This document shows positions 32,022-40,770 of a stretch of 64,000 nt of DNA, one piece after another (position 1 is the first letter of the stretch; each line of letters starts with the position of its first letter). Where the stretch lies: assembly GCA_000318405.1 (NCBI GenBank), contig KB291754.1, forward strand, positions 1 through 64,000, given 5' to 3'. The notes below the pieces were generated by a model that saw only the letters and a list, made by a program, of their open reading frames with translations, was not told the DNA's origin and made no database searches. Source of the stretch: Brevundimonas diminuta 470-4. Its GTDB lineage: Bacteria; Pseudomonadota; Alphaproteobacteria; Caulobacterales; Caulobacteraceae. Made by a program: the position numbers and the translations under genes.

Positions 32022-33440
32022 GTGACCCACACGGACCTTGCCCCTCTGCGCCCCGAAGACCCTCATCTCGAAGACGAAGATCACGCCGCCCTCGGCGAGG
32101 ACTACGCCCTCACGGCGGCTTTCGTCGAAAAGGTCGTGGACGCGGCCGACGACGGCGACGGCATGCGGCTGCGCAGCCTGCTGGAAGACCTGCACCCCGC
32201 CGACGTCGCCGATCTGATGGGCTTCCTGACCGCCGAGCATCGCTCGGTCGTGGTCCAGTGGCTGCCGCCCGATCTGCTGGCCGAAGCCCTGCCCGAAATG
32301 GACGACGGCATCCGCGAAAAGGTGCTGGAGCGCGTCCCCTCGGCCACCCTGGCCGAAGCCCTTCAGGAACTGGATTCGGACGACGCCGCCTCGGTCGTCG
32401 AAGACCTTGAGGAAGACCAGCGCGAGCGCGTGCTGGCCGCCATGCCCGAGGTCGAGCGCGCCGCCATCGAATCCTCGCTCGGCTATGAAGAGGATTCGGC
32501 CGGCCGCCTGATGCAGCGCGAGTTCATGGCCGCGCCGCAGTTCTGGAACGTCGGCGACACCATCGACCACGTCCGCGCCCAGGGCGATCACCTGCCCGAG
32601 CTCTTCTTCGACATCTATGTCGTCGACCCGATGAACCGTCCGGTCGGCGGCGTCGCCATCAGCCGGATGCTGCGCAGCCCGCGCACCACGCCGCTGACCG
32701 AACTGATGGAGCCGGTCAACGTCATCGAGGTCGACGTCGATCAGGAAGAAGTCGCCTATATCTTCGAGAAATATCACCTGATCTCGGCCCCCGTGGTCGA
32801 TACGGCCGGGCGGCTGGTCGGCCAGCTGACCGTCGATGACGTGGTCAACATCATTCAGGAAGAGAACCGCGAGGACATCCTGCGTCTGGCCGGCGTGTCC
32901 GACGAGGACCGGTCGTCCAGCGTGATGGAGATCGTGCGCGGCCGCGTGCCGTGGCTGGGCATCAACCTGTTCACCGCCGTTCTGGGCGCCAGCGTCATCG
33001 CCCTGTTCGAGGGCACCATCCAGCAGATCGTGGCCCTGGCCGTGCTGATGCCCATCGTCTCGGCCATCGGCGGCAATGCGGGGACGCAGGCTTTGACCGT
33101 CACCGTGCGCGCCCTGGCGACGCGCGAGCTGAACGCATCGAACGCCCTGCGCACCTTCTGGCGCGAGATGGCCGTGGGCCTGGCCAACGGCTTCGTCCTG
33201 GCGCCGCTGATCGGTCTGGCGGCGGGCTTCTGGTTCCAGGACTGGAGGATCGGCGGCGTGATCGCCACGGCCATGATCCTGAACCTGCTGGTCGCCGCCA
33301 GCGTGGGGGTGCTGACGCCGCTGACCCTGGCCAAGCTGAAGTTCGACCCGGCCGTGTCCTCGGCCGTTTTCGTGACGGCGACGACCGACTTCTTCGGCTT
33401 CCTGATCTTCCTGGGCCTGGCGACCATCGTCCTGCTGTAA
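32022..33440 (+). CDS. mgtE: Magnesium transporter MgtE
   Basis: 472 residues. The N-terminal MgtE_N superhelix (about 40-150, LLEDLHPADVADLMGFL) and two CBS domains (about 155-280) form the cytosolic Mg2+ sensor. A C-terminal membrane domain of five helices follows (about 305-472), with LMPIVSAIGGNAGTQALTV near 345 containing residues of the ion path. The start is GTG at 32022 with a GGAGG site. It imports Mg2+ by an electrochemical-gradient channel mechanism gated by internal Mg2+. Confidence 0.95.
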   Translation: MTHTDLAPLRPEDPHLEDEDHAALGEDYALTAAFVEKVVDAADDGDGMRLRSLLEDLHPADVADLMGFLTAEHRSVVVQWLPPDLLAEALPEMDDGIREKVLERVPSATLAEALQELDSDDAASVVEDLEEDQRERVLAAMPEVERAAIESSLGYEEDSAGRLMQREFMAAPQFWNVGDTIDHVRAQGDHLPELFFDIYVVDPMNRPVGGVAISRMLRSPRTTPLTELMEPVNVIEVDVDQEEVAYIFEKYHLISAPVVDTAGRLVGQLTVDDVVNIIQEENREDILRLAGVSDEDRSSSVMEIVRGRVPWLGINLFTAVLGASVIALFEGTIQQIVALAVLMPIVSAIGGNAGTQALTVTVRALATRELNASNALRTFWREMAVGLANGFVLAPLIGLAAGFWFQDWRIGGVIATAMILNLLVAASVGVLTPLTLAKLKFDPAVSSAVFVTATTDFFGFLIFLGLATIVLL

Positions 33441-33530
33441 ATATGACCTGAAACGGCCCCGCCCGTTTCGGAACAAGGCTTGCTCCGCCCCGCTCAGGGC
33501 GAGAACGCCCGTTTCGAATTGGGTCAGTCC

Positions 33531-34355
33531 GTGTCCGCAGCCGCGCCGCAACGCCGCAAGGTCTCTCGTGAAGGCCTTCTGCTGATCAAGAGTTTCGAGG
33601 GCTTTCGCCCGCGCACCGTGCTGCGCCGCGACGGGACGCCGGTCATCGGCTATGGCCACTCGCGCTCCGCCCGCCCCGGCGCCGTGGTCAGTGAAGCCGA
33701 GGCCGAACTGCTGCTGCAATACGACCTGATGCCCATCGTCGCCCTGTTGAACGAGCGGGTGCGCCTGCCGCTGAACCAGCACCAGTTCGACGCCCTGGCC
33801 AGCTTCATCTTCTCCATCGGCCTAGAGCGTTTCCAGACCTCCGACGTGCTGGAGAAGCTGGACGCCGACGCCTTGCCCGAGGCCGCCGACGCCCTGTCCG
33901 CCTGGCCCGAGCGCGCCTCCCCCCCGGTGGACGCCCTGTATCGCCGCCGTTCCGCCGAGCGCGCCCTGTTCGACACGGCGCCCGACCAGCCCGCCCCGCT
34001 GGACGCCCTGCTGACCGCCCCGGTGCGCGGCCCCGGCGCCGAGGCCTCGTCCTCCGACACCCCGCCGCCCAGCGTGCCTGTCCTGCGTCACGAGAAACGC
34101 CCCGCCAAAGACGCCGCCGGCGACGCCGCCCTGGGCGACAAGGGCGCCGTCCTGTTCATCGGCGGCGTCGGCGCCCTGGCCTTCGCGGCCGGAATCGCCG
34201 CCTTCCGCCGCGCCCTCAACGCCCCCGCTTCGGGCGACGCCACGGTGGTGATCGGCGCCGGTCTGGCGGCGGCGGGGCTGGTCTTCATCGGCGTGGCGGC
34301 CTGGAGCTTCCTGCGCGGCAAGGACCTTCCGCCAAAGCACAAACAGTCGCGCTAA
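33531..34355 (+). CDS. SpmX-like membrane-anchored pseudo-muramidase (GH24 fold)
   Basis: About 274 residues from the GTG at 33531 (a TTG at 33480 is also possible). Residues about 10-145 are a T4-lysozyme-type domain: [44 protein letters not shown] Pro-rich linker and two C-terminal membrane helices (about 205-262) follow. This order is that of SpmX, which localises the DivJ kinase at the old pole in Caulobacter. The catalytic Glu is kept, but the GH24 Asp position is Arg and the Thr position is Val, so hydrolysis is doubtful. It is shorter than known SpmX and could be a paralogue. Confidence 0.72.
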   Translation: MSAAAPQRRKVSREGLLLIKSFEGFRPRTVLRRDGTPVIGYGHSRSARPGAVVSEAEAELLLQYDLMPIVALLNERVRLPLNQHQFDALASFIFSIGLERFQTSDVLEKLDADALPEAADALSAWPERASPPVDALYRRRSAERALFDTAPDQPAPLDALLTAPVRGPGAEASSSDTPPPSVPVLRHEKRPAKDAAGDAALGDKGAVLFIGGVGALAFAAGIAAFRRALNAPASGDATVVIGAGLAAAGLVFIGVAAWSFLRGKDLPPKHKQSR

Positions 34356-34398
34356 CAGGCGTCTTTGCGAAGGCCGCGCGCGATGCTACGCCTTTGGC

Positions 34399-35562
34399 AT
34401 GAGCATTCCCTTCGCGCCCCAATCCATGGAATTCGGCCTCGGCGAGACCGCTGACGCCATCCGCGACACGACCGCCCGCTGGGCCGCCGAACGGCTGGCC
34501 CCCCGCGCCGCCGAAATCGACGAGAAAAACGAGTTCGCCCGCGACCTGTGGCCCGAAATGGGCGAGCTGGGTCTGCACGGCATCACCGTCGAGGAAGAGT
34601 TCGGCGGCCTCGGCCTCGGCTACCTCGAACACGTGGTGGCGATGGAGGAGGTGTCGCGCGCCTCGGCCTCGATCGGCCTGAGCTACGGCGCCCACTCCAA
34701 CCTGTGCGTCAACCAGATCCGCCGCTGGGGCACGCCCGAGCAGAAAGCCAAATACCTGCCCAAGCTGATCTCGGGCGAACACGTCGGCTCCCTGGCCATG
34801 TCCGAGGCCGGTTCGGGCTCGGACGTCATGTCCATGCGCACCCGCGCCGAGAAAAAGGGCGACCGCTACGTCCTGAACGGGACCAAGTTCTGGATCACCA
34901 ACGCCCCCCACGCCGAGACCCTTGTCGTCTACGCCCGCACCGGCGACGGCAACGGCGGCGTCACCGCCTTCCTGATCGAAAAGGGCATGAAGGGTTTCAG
35001 CGTCTCCAAGAAGCTGGACAAGATGGGCATGCGCGGCTCGGACACGGCCGAGCTGGTGTTCGAGGATTGCGAAGTCCCCGAAGAGAACATCATGGGCGGC
35101 GAAGGGCGCGGCGCGGCCGTGCTGATGAGCGGTCTGGACTATGAGCGCGCCGTGCTGTCGGCCGGACCTCTGGGCATCATGCAGGCGGCCCTGGACGTGG
35201 TCCTGCCCTACGTCCGCGACCGCAAGCAGTTCGGCAAGGCGATCGGCTCCTTCCAGCTGATGCAGGGCAAGGTGGCCGACATGTACGTCGCCCTGAACAG
35301 CGCCCGCGCCTATGTCTATTCGGTCGCCCGCGCCTGCGATCAGGGCCTGACCACCCGCTATGACGCCGCCGGAGCGATCCTGCTGGCCTCGGAAAACGCG
35401 GTGAAGGTGACGCTGGAGGCGGTCCAGGCTCTGGGCGGCGCCGGTTACACCAGGGAATGGCCGGTCGAGCGCCTCGTCCGCGACGCCAAGCTCTACGACA
35501 TCGGCGCCGGCACCAACGAAATCCGCCGCTTCCTCATCGGTAGAGAACTGCTGGGAAGCTGA
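34399..35562 (+). CDS. liuA: Isovaleryl-CoA dehydrogenase
   Basis: 387 residues of the acyl-CoA dehydrogenase fold. It oxidises isovaleryl-CoA to 3-methylcrotonyl-CoA with FAD, passing electrons to ETF. Visible: [36 protein letters not shown]-type FAD region ([15 protein letters not shown]), [38 protein letters not shown], the Glu-bearing [18 protein letters not shown] near 245, typical of isovaleryl-type enzymes, and a C-terminal [18 protein letters not shown]. It supplies the substrate of LiuBD, encoded 23 kb away. Confidence 0.9.
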   Translation: MSIPFAPQSMEFGLGETADAIRDTTARWAAERLAPRAAEIDEKNEFARDLWPEMGELGLHGITVEEEFGGLGLGYLEHVVAMEEVSRASASIGLSYGAHSNLCVNQIRRWGTPEQKAKYLPKLISGEHVGSLAMSEAGSGSDVMSMRTRAEKKGDRYVLNGTKFWITNAPHAETLVVYARTGDGNGGVTAFLIEKGMKGFSVSKKLDKMGMRGSDTAELVFEDCEVPEENIMGGEGRGAAVLMSGLDYERAVLSAGPLGIMQAALDVVLPYVRDRKQFGKAIGSFQLMQGKVADMYVALNSARAYVYSVARACDQGLTTRYDAAGAILLASENAVKVTLEAVQALGGAGYTREWPVERLVRDAKLYDIGAGTNEIRRFLIGRELLGS

Positions 35563-35563
35563 C

Positions 35564-35588
35564 GGAACCACCAGGCGGGCAAGCGGTT
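35564..35588 (+). promoter_or_regulatory. Sigma-EcfG-like promoter of the DUF3008 gene
   Basis: GGAAC at 35564-35568 and GTT at 35586-35588 are 17 nt apart (GGAAC-N16-GGTT), matching the spacing of the alphaproteobacterial general-stress sigma factor consensus GGAAC-N16/17-CGTT; the first -10 base deviates. It is placed 25 bp ahead of the start codon. Confidence 0.55.
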
Positions 35589-35613
35589 GCTCCTTCTCGA
35601 AAGGAGATCGGTC

Positions 35614-35802
35614 ATGCCCGCCAAGTCCGCCGCCCAGCAGAAAGCCGCCGGAGCCGCCCTGTCGGCCAAGCGCGGCGATACGCCCAAGTCCAAGCTTAAG
35701 GGCGCGTCGAAATCCATGATGGAATCGATGAGCGAGAAACAGCTTGAAGAATTCGCCCACACCAAGCGCAAGGGCAAACCCGAACACGTGTCGAAGGAGT
35801 AG
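35614..35802 (+). CDS. DUF3008 family small protein
   Basis: 62 residues, highly charged: MPAKSAAQQKAAGAALSAKR at the N-terminus and KRKGKPEHVSKE at the C-terminus, with MMESMSEKQLEEFAHT between them. It matches the DUF3008 family of small hydrophilic proteins, function unknown. A strong AAAGGAG site precedes the ATG, and a sigma-EcfG-like promoter lies upstream, so it is probably stress-induced. Confidence 0.85.
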   Translation: MPAKSAAQQKAAGAALSAKRGDTPKSKLKGASKSMMESMSEKQLEEFAHTKRKGKPEHVSKE

Positions 35803-35880
35803 CTTTCCATTTCGCTGCAACCGTCACGGCGGGGATGGCGCCAAGCCGCGCGGCCCCCTAACGTCGCGGACGGCCCTGCC

Positions 35881-36534
35881 TTGAGTCTCGCATTGATGAC
35901 GCCCGTACCCGCCCCGCCGCCCGATGAGGGGCGGACCTTCTCCGACGTGCTGGAGCGCCTCGGGCAGGGCGAAGGCGATAAGCTGTCCCTTCGCGAAATG
36001 GTCGCGGCTTTCGGTGAACGAGGCTTCGGCGCCGTCATCCTGATGCTGGCCCTTATGGCGCTGTTTCCGTGGCCGCCGGGCGGCAAGGCGGTCTTTTCCG
36101 TGCCGATCATCCTGATCGCCGCCGAGCTGGCGCTGCAGCGCGAGAAGGTATGGCTGCCGCGCTGGTTGTTGAACCTGTCGGTGAGCCGTCAGTCCTATCG
36201 GTCCGCCACGGCGAAAATCCTGCCCCGCCTGCGCCGTGTCGAGCGGTTGACCCGGCCGCGCTGGCCGGTCCTGACGGGCGAGGCCGCCGATGTCGCCATC
36301 GGCGTGATCTGCATTCTGCTGGCCCTGATGATGGCCCTGCCGGTGCCGTTCGGCGACGCCCTGCCCGGCCTGACCCTGGCCCTGTTCGGCTTAGGCATCA
36401 TCCAGCGTGACGGCGCCTTCATCCTCGCCGGTCTGCTCGGCTCAGCGGTGTGCGGCGTCTATCTGGCCCTGGTGTGGACCACGGTGGTCGCCGTGGTCAG
36501 CGGCGTCGCCCACTGGGCCGCCAACCTGTTCTAG
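35881..36534 (+). CDS. exoD: ExoD family membrane protein
   Basis: 217 residues from TTG at 35881 (an ATG five codons later is possible). The ExoD domain: FSDVLERLGQGEGDKLSLRE, GFGAVILMLALMALFPWPPG, KAVFSVPIILIAAELALQRE and FGDALPGLTLALFGLGIIQR, with about four membrane segments. ExoD was found as an exopolysaccharide and symbiosis factor in rhizobia; its biochemical role is unresolved. It ends 3 bp from the convergent flaF stop. Confidence 0.87.
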   Translation: MSLALMTPVPAPPPDEGRTFSDVLERLGQGEGDKLSLREMVAAFGERGFGAVILMLALMALFPWPPGGKAVFSVPIILIAAELALQREKVWLPRWLLNLSVSRQSYRSATAKILPRLRRVERLTRPRWPVLTGEAADVAIGVICILLALMMALPVPFGDALPGLTLALFGLGIIQRDGAFILAGLLGSAVCGVYLALVWTTVVAVVSGVAHWAANLF

Positions 36535-36537
36535 CCC

Positions 36538-36900
36538 TCAGTCCGCGTCGGTCTGACCGCTGAGTCCCTGCATGATCATGCGGTTGATCTCGATCAGGGT
36601 CGAGAAATCGTCCTCGCCGCGCATGACTTCGGACGTGTTGCGGTTGACGAACAGGCTCAGCGAAATGAACTGAGCCCGCATCGCCTGCGGCAGGGCGTTG
36701 TCCGGGTCCGTGCAGGCGGTCGCCAGCGCCGACCACAGCCGCCGGTTCCAGTCCAGCGCGTCCATCCGCCCGGCGACATCCGACTTGTCCAGGGTCGAGG
36801 CGTGCATCAGGGCGCGCGTCACCTGGCCGAACAGCCGGTATTCCATTGCACGCGGGGATTCAGCCCGCGTCGCCGCCGTCTTGTACGCCTGAAGCGACAT
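36538..36900 (-). CDS. flaF: Flagellar biosynthesis protein FlaF
   Basis: 120 residues: [20 protein letters not shown], then [34 protein letters not shown] and [19 protein letters not shown], all family landmarks. FlaF helps flagellin secretion and opposes FlbT in setting flagellin levels in Caulobacter. Its first 41 bases lie inside the 3' end of flbT in another frame, so translation of the two is probably coupled. No flagellin gene is in the window. Confidence 0.92.
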   Translation of the reverse strand: MSLQAYKTAATRAESPRAMEYRLFGQVTRALMHASTLDKSDVAGRMDALDWNRRLWSALATACTDPDNALPQAMRAQFISLSLFVNRNTSEVMRGEDDFSTLIEINRMIMQGLSGQTDAD

Positions 36901-37285
36901 TGCCGAGCCTTTGATCTTCGTAATCGACGATTTTGCGAGCGCCCATCAGGGCCTTGTAATACTGACGCGCCAGCACGTGCTTCGAGCAGGCGACGCATTC
37001 GCTCAGGATGTCCGGATTGCGCACCGCGCCCATGAACTCCGTCAGGCGCAGGGCGAACTCGTCATAGAATTTCGGCGCGTCGGCCTCATCCAGATACATC
37101 ATCATGACGGGGAAATAGATGCGGCGCGCGGGCGTCGTGACGTCCTCGGGCTGCATGATGTCCTTTTCGCGCAGCACGCTGGCCTTGTTCTGAAGGATCA
37201 GCACGCCGCGACGGTCGCCGTTCTGGACGACGGCCCCGTTCAGCACGAATTTCTCGCCGGGTTTCAGCGACAGTTTCAGAGGCAA
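36860..37285 (-). CDS. flbT: Flagellin synthesis regulator FlbT
   Basis: 141 residues starting with TTG at 37285, GGAG eight bases upstream. The family opening [20 protein letters not shown] is followed by [35 protein letters not shown] and [19 protein letters not shown]. FlbT binds the 5' leader of flagellin mRNA and destabilises it when the hook is incomplete. It overlaps flaF by 41 bp. The non-AUG start is supported by the family N-terminus; there is no ATG nearby in frame. Confidence 0.92.
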   Translation of the reverse strand: MPLKLSLKPGEKFVLNGAVVQNGDRRGVLILQNKASVLREKDIMQPEDVTTPARRIYFPVMMMYLDEADAPKFYDEFALRLTEFMGAVRNPDILSECVACSKHVLARQYYKALMGARKIVDYEDQRLGNVASGVQDGGDAG

Positions 37286-37422
37286 GGGAAGGTCTCCGTG
37301 GCGCCGCCCTCACCGTGACGGCCGGCCGCTGATGAACTGTAAAGCGACGTGGTTAACCATCCCTTCACTTCGCCCCTGCCCAGCGTCATGGGCCCCTCCC
37401 CAGCGTCATGGCCGCACAGGCG

Positions 37423-37448
37423 GGAACGCCGTGACCAGCCGAGCCGTT
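37423..37448 (+). promoter_or_regulatory. Sigma-EcfG-like promoter of the acidic protein gene
   Basis: GGAAC at 37423-37427 and CGTT at 37445-37448 with a 17-nt spacer match the EcfG consensus exactly. The start codon is 21 bp downstream, with AGGGAG in between. Confidence 0.65.
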
Positions 37449-37469
37449 GATCTGGTCGGAAGGGAGACA

Positions 37470-37895
37470 ATGATGGCAGGACCCGACTTCGACACCGACG
37501 CCCAGGATCAGGCCGAGGTCTACGACGAGACCCATCTGGACGATGACGGCGACGGCGACCTGTCGTTCGACGAGGTCGATGACGTGCTGGACGTCACCCA
37601 GATGGATGGAGACGCGGACGCCGAACCCTTTGACGAGGACGACCCGGATCTCGATGCGGAACTGGCTCTGGACGGCATAGAGGCCGAGGCGGACGCCCTG
37701 CTGGGCGTCGACAGCGTCCGGCTCAGCCAGGCCGACGGCGATGGCGCTCCTGCCTCCGGCGCGGACGAGGTGGAGCTGGTCTACGCCGGTCTGATGCGCA
37801 ACCAGCGCGGCGCCCAGGCCAGCGCCGCCCATTGGGAAGCCAAACGTCTCTCCGACGACGACATAGAGGACCTGGGCTACGGCCCCGAACAATGA
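37470..37895 (+). CDS. Highly acidic hypothetical protein
   Basis: 141 residues, about a third Asp or Glu, starting at the first of two adjacent ATGs behind AGGGAG. The first 90 residues are almost pure acidic low-complexity sequence (DETHLDDDGDGDLSFDEVDD resembles calcium-loop-like acidic stretches but no EF-hand spacing is clear). The last 40 (YAGLMRNQRGAQASAAHWEA) look folded. I do not recognise a family. It is followed 8 bp later by another small hydrophilic gene and preceded by a sigma-EcfG-like promoter. Confidence 0.7.
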   Translation: MMAGPDFDTDAQDQAEVYDETHLDDDGDGDLSFDEVDDVLDVTQMDGDADAEPFDEDDPDLDAELALDGIEAEADALLGVDSVRLSQADGDGAPASGADEVELVYAGLMRNQRGAQASAAHWEAKRLSDDDIEDLGYGPEQ

Positions 37896-37903
37896 GGAAA
37901 TCC

Positions 37904-38110
37904 ATGACCGACAAAGCTCAGACCAAGACCCAGGAAGACGCTGACCCCAACACCCCCCCGGCCAAGCGCGCGCCGCACGAAACCGGCAAGCCCGACCAGC
38001 TGAAGGACAAGGAAAAGGACGCCGAGAACCGCCAGGAAGCCCTGATCGATGAGGGCGTCGAGGAAACCTTCCCCGCCAGCGACCCGGTGTCGGCCAAGCG
38101 CATCACCTGA
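37904..38110 (+). CDS. Small hydrophilic protein with FPASDP motif
   Basis: 68 residues, charged and probably disordered. Near the C-terminus it has DEGVEETFPASDPVSAKR, a motif (E-x-FPASDP) shared by many small alphaproteobacterial stress-type proteins whose function is unknown. It starts 8 bp after the acidic protein and is probably co-transcribed from the same sigma-EcfG-like promoter. Confidence 0.72.
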   Translation: MTDKAQTKTQEDADPNTPPAKRAPHETGKPDQLKDKEKDAENRQEALIDEGVEETFPASDPVSAKRIT

Positions 38111-38180
38111 TCCTGCCGCCTGTTCACACCCATCTCTTTAAGCTACCTGCTCCCTTCCCCCGGAATGGAGCAGGTTTCGC

Positions 38181-39041
38181 ATGAGCCGGTTCGAAGGCAC
38201 GTCCAACTACATCGCCACCGACGACCTGAAGGTCGCCGTCAACGCCGCCGTGGCGCTGGAACGCCCCTTGCTGATCAAGGGCGAGCCCGGCACGGGCAAG
38301 ACGGTCCTAGCCTATGAACTGGCCCGCGCGCTGAACGCCCCGCTGATCACCTGGCACGTCAAGTCGACGACCAAGGCCCACAACGGCCTGTATGAATACG
38401 ACGCCGTATCGCGCCTGCGCGACAGCCAGCTGGGCGACGAGCGCGTGCACGACGTGCGCAACTATCTGAAGAAGGGCAAGCTGTGGGAGGCCTTCACCGC
38501 CCCGACCCGCCCCGTCCTGCTGATCGACGAGATCGACAAGGCCGACATCGAGTTTCCCAACGACCTGCTGCAGGAACTCGACCGCATGGAGTTCTACGTC
38601 CAGGAGACGGACGAGACGATCCGCGCCGAGGTCCGCCCCGTCGTCGTCATCACCTCGAACAATGAGAAGGAACTGCCGGACGCCTTCCTGCGCCGCTGCT
38701 TCTTCCACTACATCCGCTTCCCCGACGCGCAGACGATGCAGGACATCGTCGAGGTCCACTTCCCCGGCATCAAGCCGCGCCTGGTGTCGGAAGCGCTGAA
38801 GACCTTCTACGAAATCCGCGACACGCCGGGCCTGAAGAAGAAGCCTTCGACGTCGGAACTGCTGGACTGGCTGAAGCTGTTGCTGGTGGACGACGTGGCG
38901 CCGGAGACCCTGCGCGAAAAGACGCCGGGCAAGCTGATCCCGCCGCTGCACGGCGCCCTGCTGAAGAACGAACAGGACGTGCATCTGTTCGAGCGCCTAG
39001 CCTTCATGAACCGTCGCGAAGGCGCCCGTCCCGGCGGCTGA
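38181..39041 (+). CDS. MoxR family AAA+ ATPase
   Basis: 286 residues: Walker A GEPGTGKT near 34, Walker B VLLIDEIDKAD near 112, sensor 1 VVITSNNEKELPDAFLRRCF near 155 with the Arg finger. MoxR ATPases act as chaperones that load metals or activate partner proteins, usually with a VWA-domain protein. None is encoded next to this gene in the window. The partner is unknown. Confidence 0.9.
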   Translation: MSRFEGTSNYIATDDLKVAVNAAVALERPLLIKGEPGTGKTVLAYELARALNAPLITWHVKSTTKAHNGLYEYDAVSRLRDSQLGDERVHDVRNYLKKGKLWEAFTAPTRPVLLIDEIDKADIEFPNDLLQELDRMEFYVQETDETIRAEVRPVVVITSNNEKELPDAFLRRCFFHYIRFPDAQTMQDIVEVHFPGIKPRLVSEALKTFYEIRDTPGLKKKPSTSELLDWLKLLLVDDVAPETLREKTPGKLIPPLHGALLKNEQDVHLFERLAFMNRREGARPGG

Positions 39042-39042
39042 C

Positions 39043-39063
39043 GGGGCGACTGATTTTCGCCCC
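39043..39063 (+). terminator. Weak hairpin after moxR-type gene
   Basis: GGGGCGA (39043-39049) pairs with TCGCCCC (39057-39063) directly after the stop codon. The stem is short and there is no T-run. Confidence 0.35.
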
Positions 39064-39147
39064 TATCCCGTCGCCTTTCGATTACCGCGATTTCACTGGT
39101 CCCGCGCCGCTTATGGCGCACAATCGGGACCTTGAGTGGAGCCGACC

Positions 39148-40014
39148 ATGCAACAGATCACCTGGCCTGTTATCGCCCTGGCGCTGATGACCGCCGCCTG
39201 CGACAACCCCGGCACGGTGCGCATCACCACCTCTTCGACCTCGGATTCGTCCGGGGTGCTGAAGGTCGTCGACGCCCTGCAGTGTCCGCAGACCCAGGGC
39301 GTGCTGACGCGCAAGGGGTCGGCCCGCGCAGACGGGTCGTGCGTCTACGGCGGGCCGCGCGGTTCGGAAGTCATCCTGCAACTGGTTCAACTGGACGGCC
39401 GCTCTTCCGCCGAGGCCCTGAAAAGCTTTGAGAACCGCCTGACCTCCGACCTGCCCGAGGCTGTGGCCGAGGTGGAGGCCGAAAACGCCCGCGTCGAAGC
39501 CGAGGCCGCCAGGGCCGAGGCGGACGCAGCCCGCGCCGAAGCCGATGCGTCCCGCGCCGCCGCCGAAGCCGAGGCCGCCGCCGGCGAAACCGCCCAGGTC
39601 AGAATGCCCGGCCTGCGCGTCGATGCTCAGGGCGACAAGGCCAGCGTCCGCCTGCCCGGCATGAAGATCGAGGCCGACGGCGACCGCGCCAACATCCGCA
39701 TCGGCGGCCTGACCATCCGCGCCGACGACAAGTCCAGCCGGGTCAATGTCTCGTCCCGCGACGACACGGTGAACATCGACGCGACCGACGGCGCCGCCCG
39801 CATCCGCACCAGCGCTTCCGGCGAGGCGGTGCGCGCCACCTTCCTGATGACCGGCAAGGAGGTCTCGGCCAGCGGCTGGCGCACGGTCGGATACGAGGCG
39901 CGCGGCCCGGTCGGCGGCCCCATCGTCGTCGCCACCGTCCGCAGCAAGGACCGCGACCCGGACCGCCTGTTCGACGCGGCCAAGGCGCTGCTGACTCTTA
40001 ACGTCGGCGATTAA
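39148..40014 (+). CDS. Hypothetical lipoprotein with coiled coil and beta-repeat region
   Basis: 288 residues from the ATG at 39148; a GTG four codons upstream would put charged residues ahead of the signal peptide. Lipobox LMTAAC near residue 18. After a small Cys-containing domain (about 40-105) comes a heptad-like Ala/Glu/Arg coiled coil (about 106-145). Then come about four 16-20-residue strand-turn repeats (MPGLRVDAQGDKASV, LPGMKIEADGDRANI, IGGLTIRADDKSSRV). The C-terminal domain ends FDAAKALLTLNVGD. I do not recognise a family. Confidence 0.7.
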   Translation: MQQITWPVIALALMTAACDNPGTVRITTSSTSDSSGVLKVVDALQCPQTQGVLTRKGSARADGSCVYGGPRGSEVILQLVQLDGRSSAEALKSFENRLTSDLPEAVAEVEAENARVEAEAARAEADAARAEADASRAAAEAEAAAGETAQVRMPGLRVDAQGDKASVRLPGMKIEADGDRANIRIGGLTIRADDKSSRVNVSSRDDTVNIDATDGAARIRTSASGEAVRATFLMTGKEVSASGWRTVGYEARGPVGGPIVVATVRSKDRDPDRLFDAAKALLTLNVGD

Positions 40015-40075
40015 CCCCCATCTATCGCAACGGCCGCCCTTGATCGCGCGTTCGGTCTGAGTCACCAGCCTGAGC

Positions 40076-40762
40076 ATGCGCAACATCAAGACCTTGGCCG
40101 AAGAAATCGAAGACGCCGGCCCCGCGCCTCGAGTCCGCAAACCCAAGCCGCCGCGCGCCTGGCAGCGGATGCTGTCGGGTCGCCGCCTGGACCTGCTGGA
40201 CCCGTCGCCGTTCGACATCGAGATCGAGGACATCGCCCACGGCCTGGCCCGCGTCGCCCGCTGGAACGGCCAGACCATCGGCGAGCACGCCTTCTCGGTG
40301 GCCCAGCACTCGCTGGTGGTCGAGGAGATCGCCGCCCACATCCGGCCGGGGCTGGAGCCGAAATGGCGCCTCGCCGCCCTGCTGCACGACGCCTCGGAAT
40401 ACGTCATCGGCGACATGATCTCGCCGTTCAAATCGGCGCTGGGCTCCAGCTACAAGGATTTCGAGGCCCGGCTGGAAGCCGCCATCCACGTCCGCTTCCA
40501 GCTGCCGCCCAAGACGCCGCAGACGATCAAGACCCTGATCAAGAAGGCCGACAAGGCCTGCGCCTTCTATGAGGCGACGCAGTTAGCCGGCTTCACCCGC
40601 CGCGAGTCCCTTCAGATCTTCGGCGCCCCGCCGCCCGGCTATGATCTGGTGATCGAGCCCCAGCCCGCCGCCGTGGCCCAGCAGCGCTATCTGGACCGCT
40701 ACCGCGTTCTGGCCGAAGCTGTCGGCATCCTGCCCGGCGCCGACGCCTGGCACACCGAATAG
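40076..40762 (+). CDS. HD-domain phosphohydrolase (YfbR-like)
   Basis: 228 residues. The HD metal site is seen as His in GEHAFSVAQHS near 75, HD in LAALLHDASEYVIGDMISP near 107 and a further Asp in KKADKACAFYEA. The order fits YfbR-type 5'-deoxynucleotidases and related nucleotide phosphohydrolases. An N-terminal Pro/Arg-rich tail of about 35 residues precedes the domain. The substrate is inferred. It is 8 bp ahead of the NrtR-like gene, and the two are probably co-transcribed. Confidence 0.82.
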   Translation: MRNIKTLAEEIEDAGPAPRVRKPKPPRAWQRMLSGRRLDLLDPSPFDIEIEDIAHGLARVARWNGQTIGEHAFSVAQHSLVVEEIAAHIRPGLEPKWRLAALLHDASEYVIGDMISPFKSALGSSYKDFEARLEAAIHVRFQLPPKTPQTIKTLIKKADKACAFYEATQLAGFTRRESLQIFGAPPPGYDLVIEPQPAAVAQQRYLDRYRVLAEAVGILPGADAWHTE

Positions 40763-40770
40763 GACGCTGG

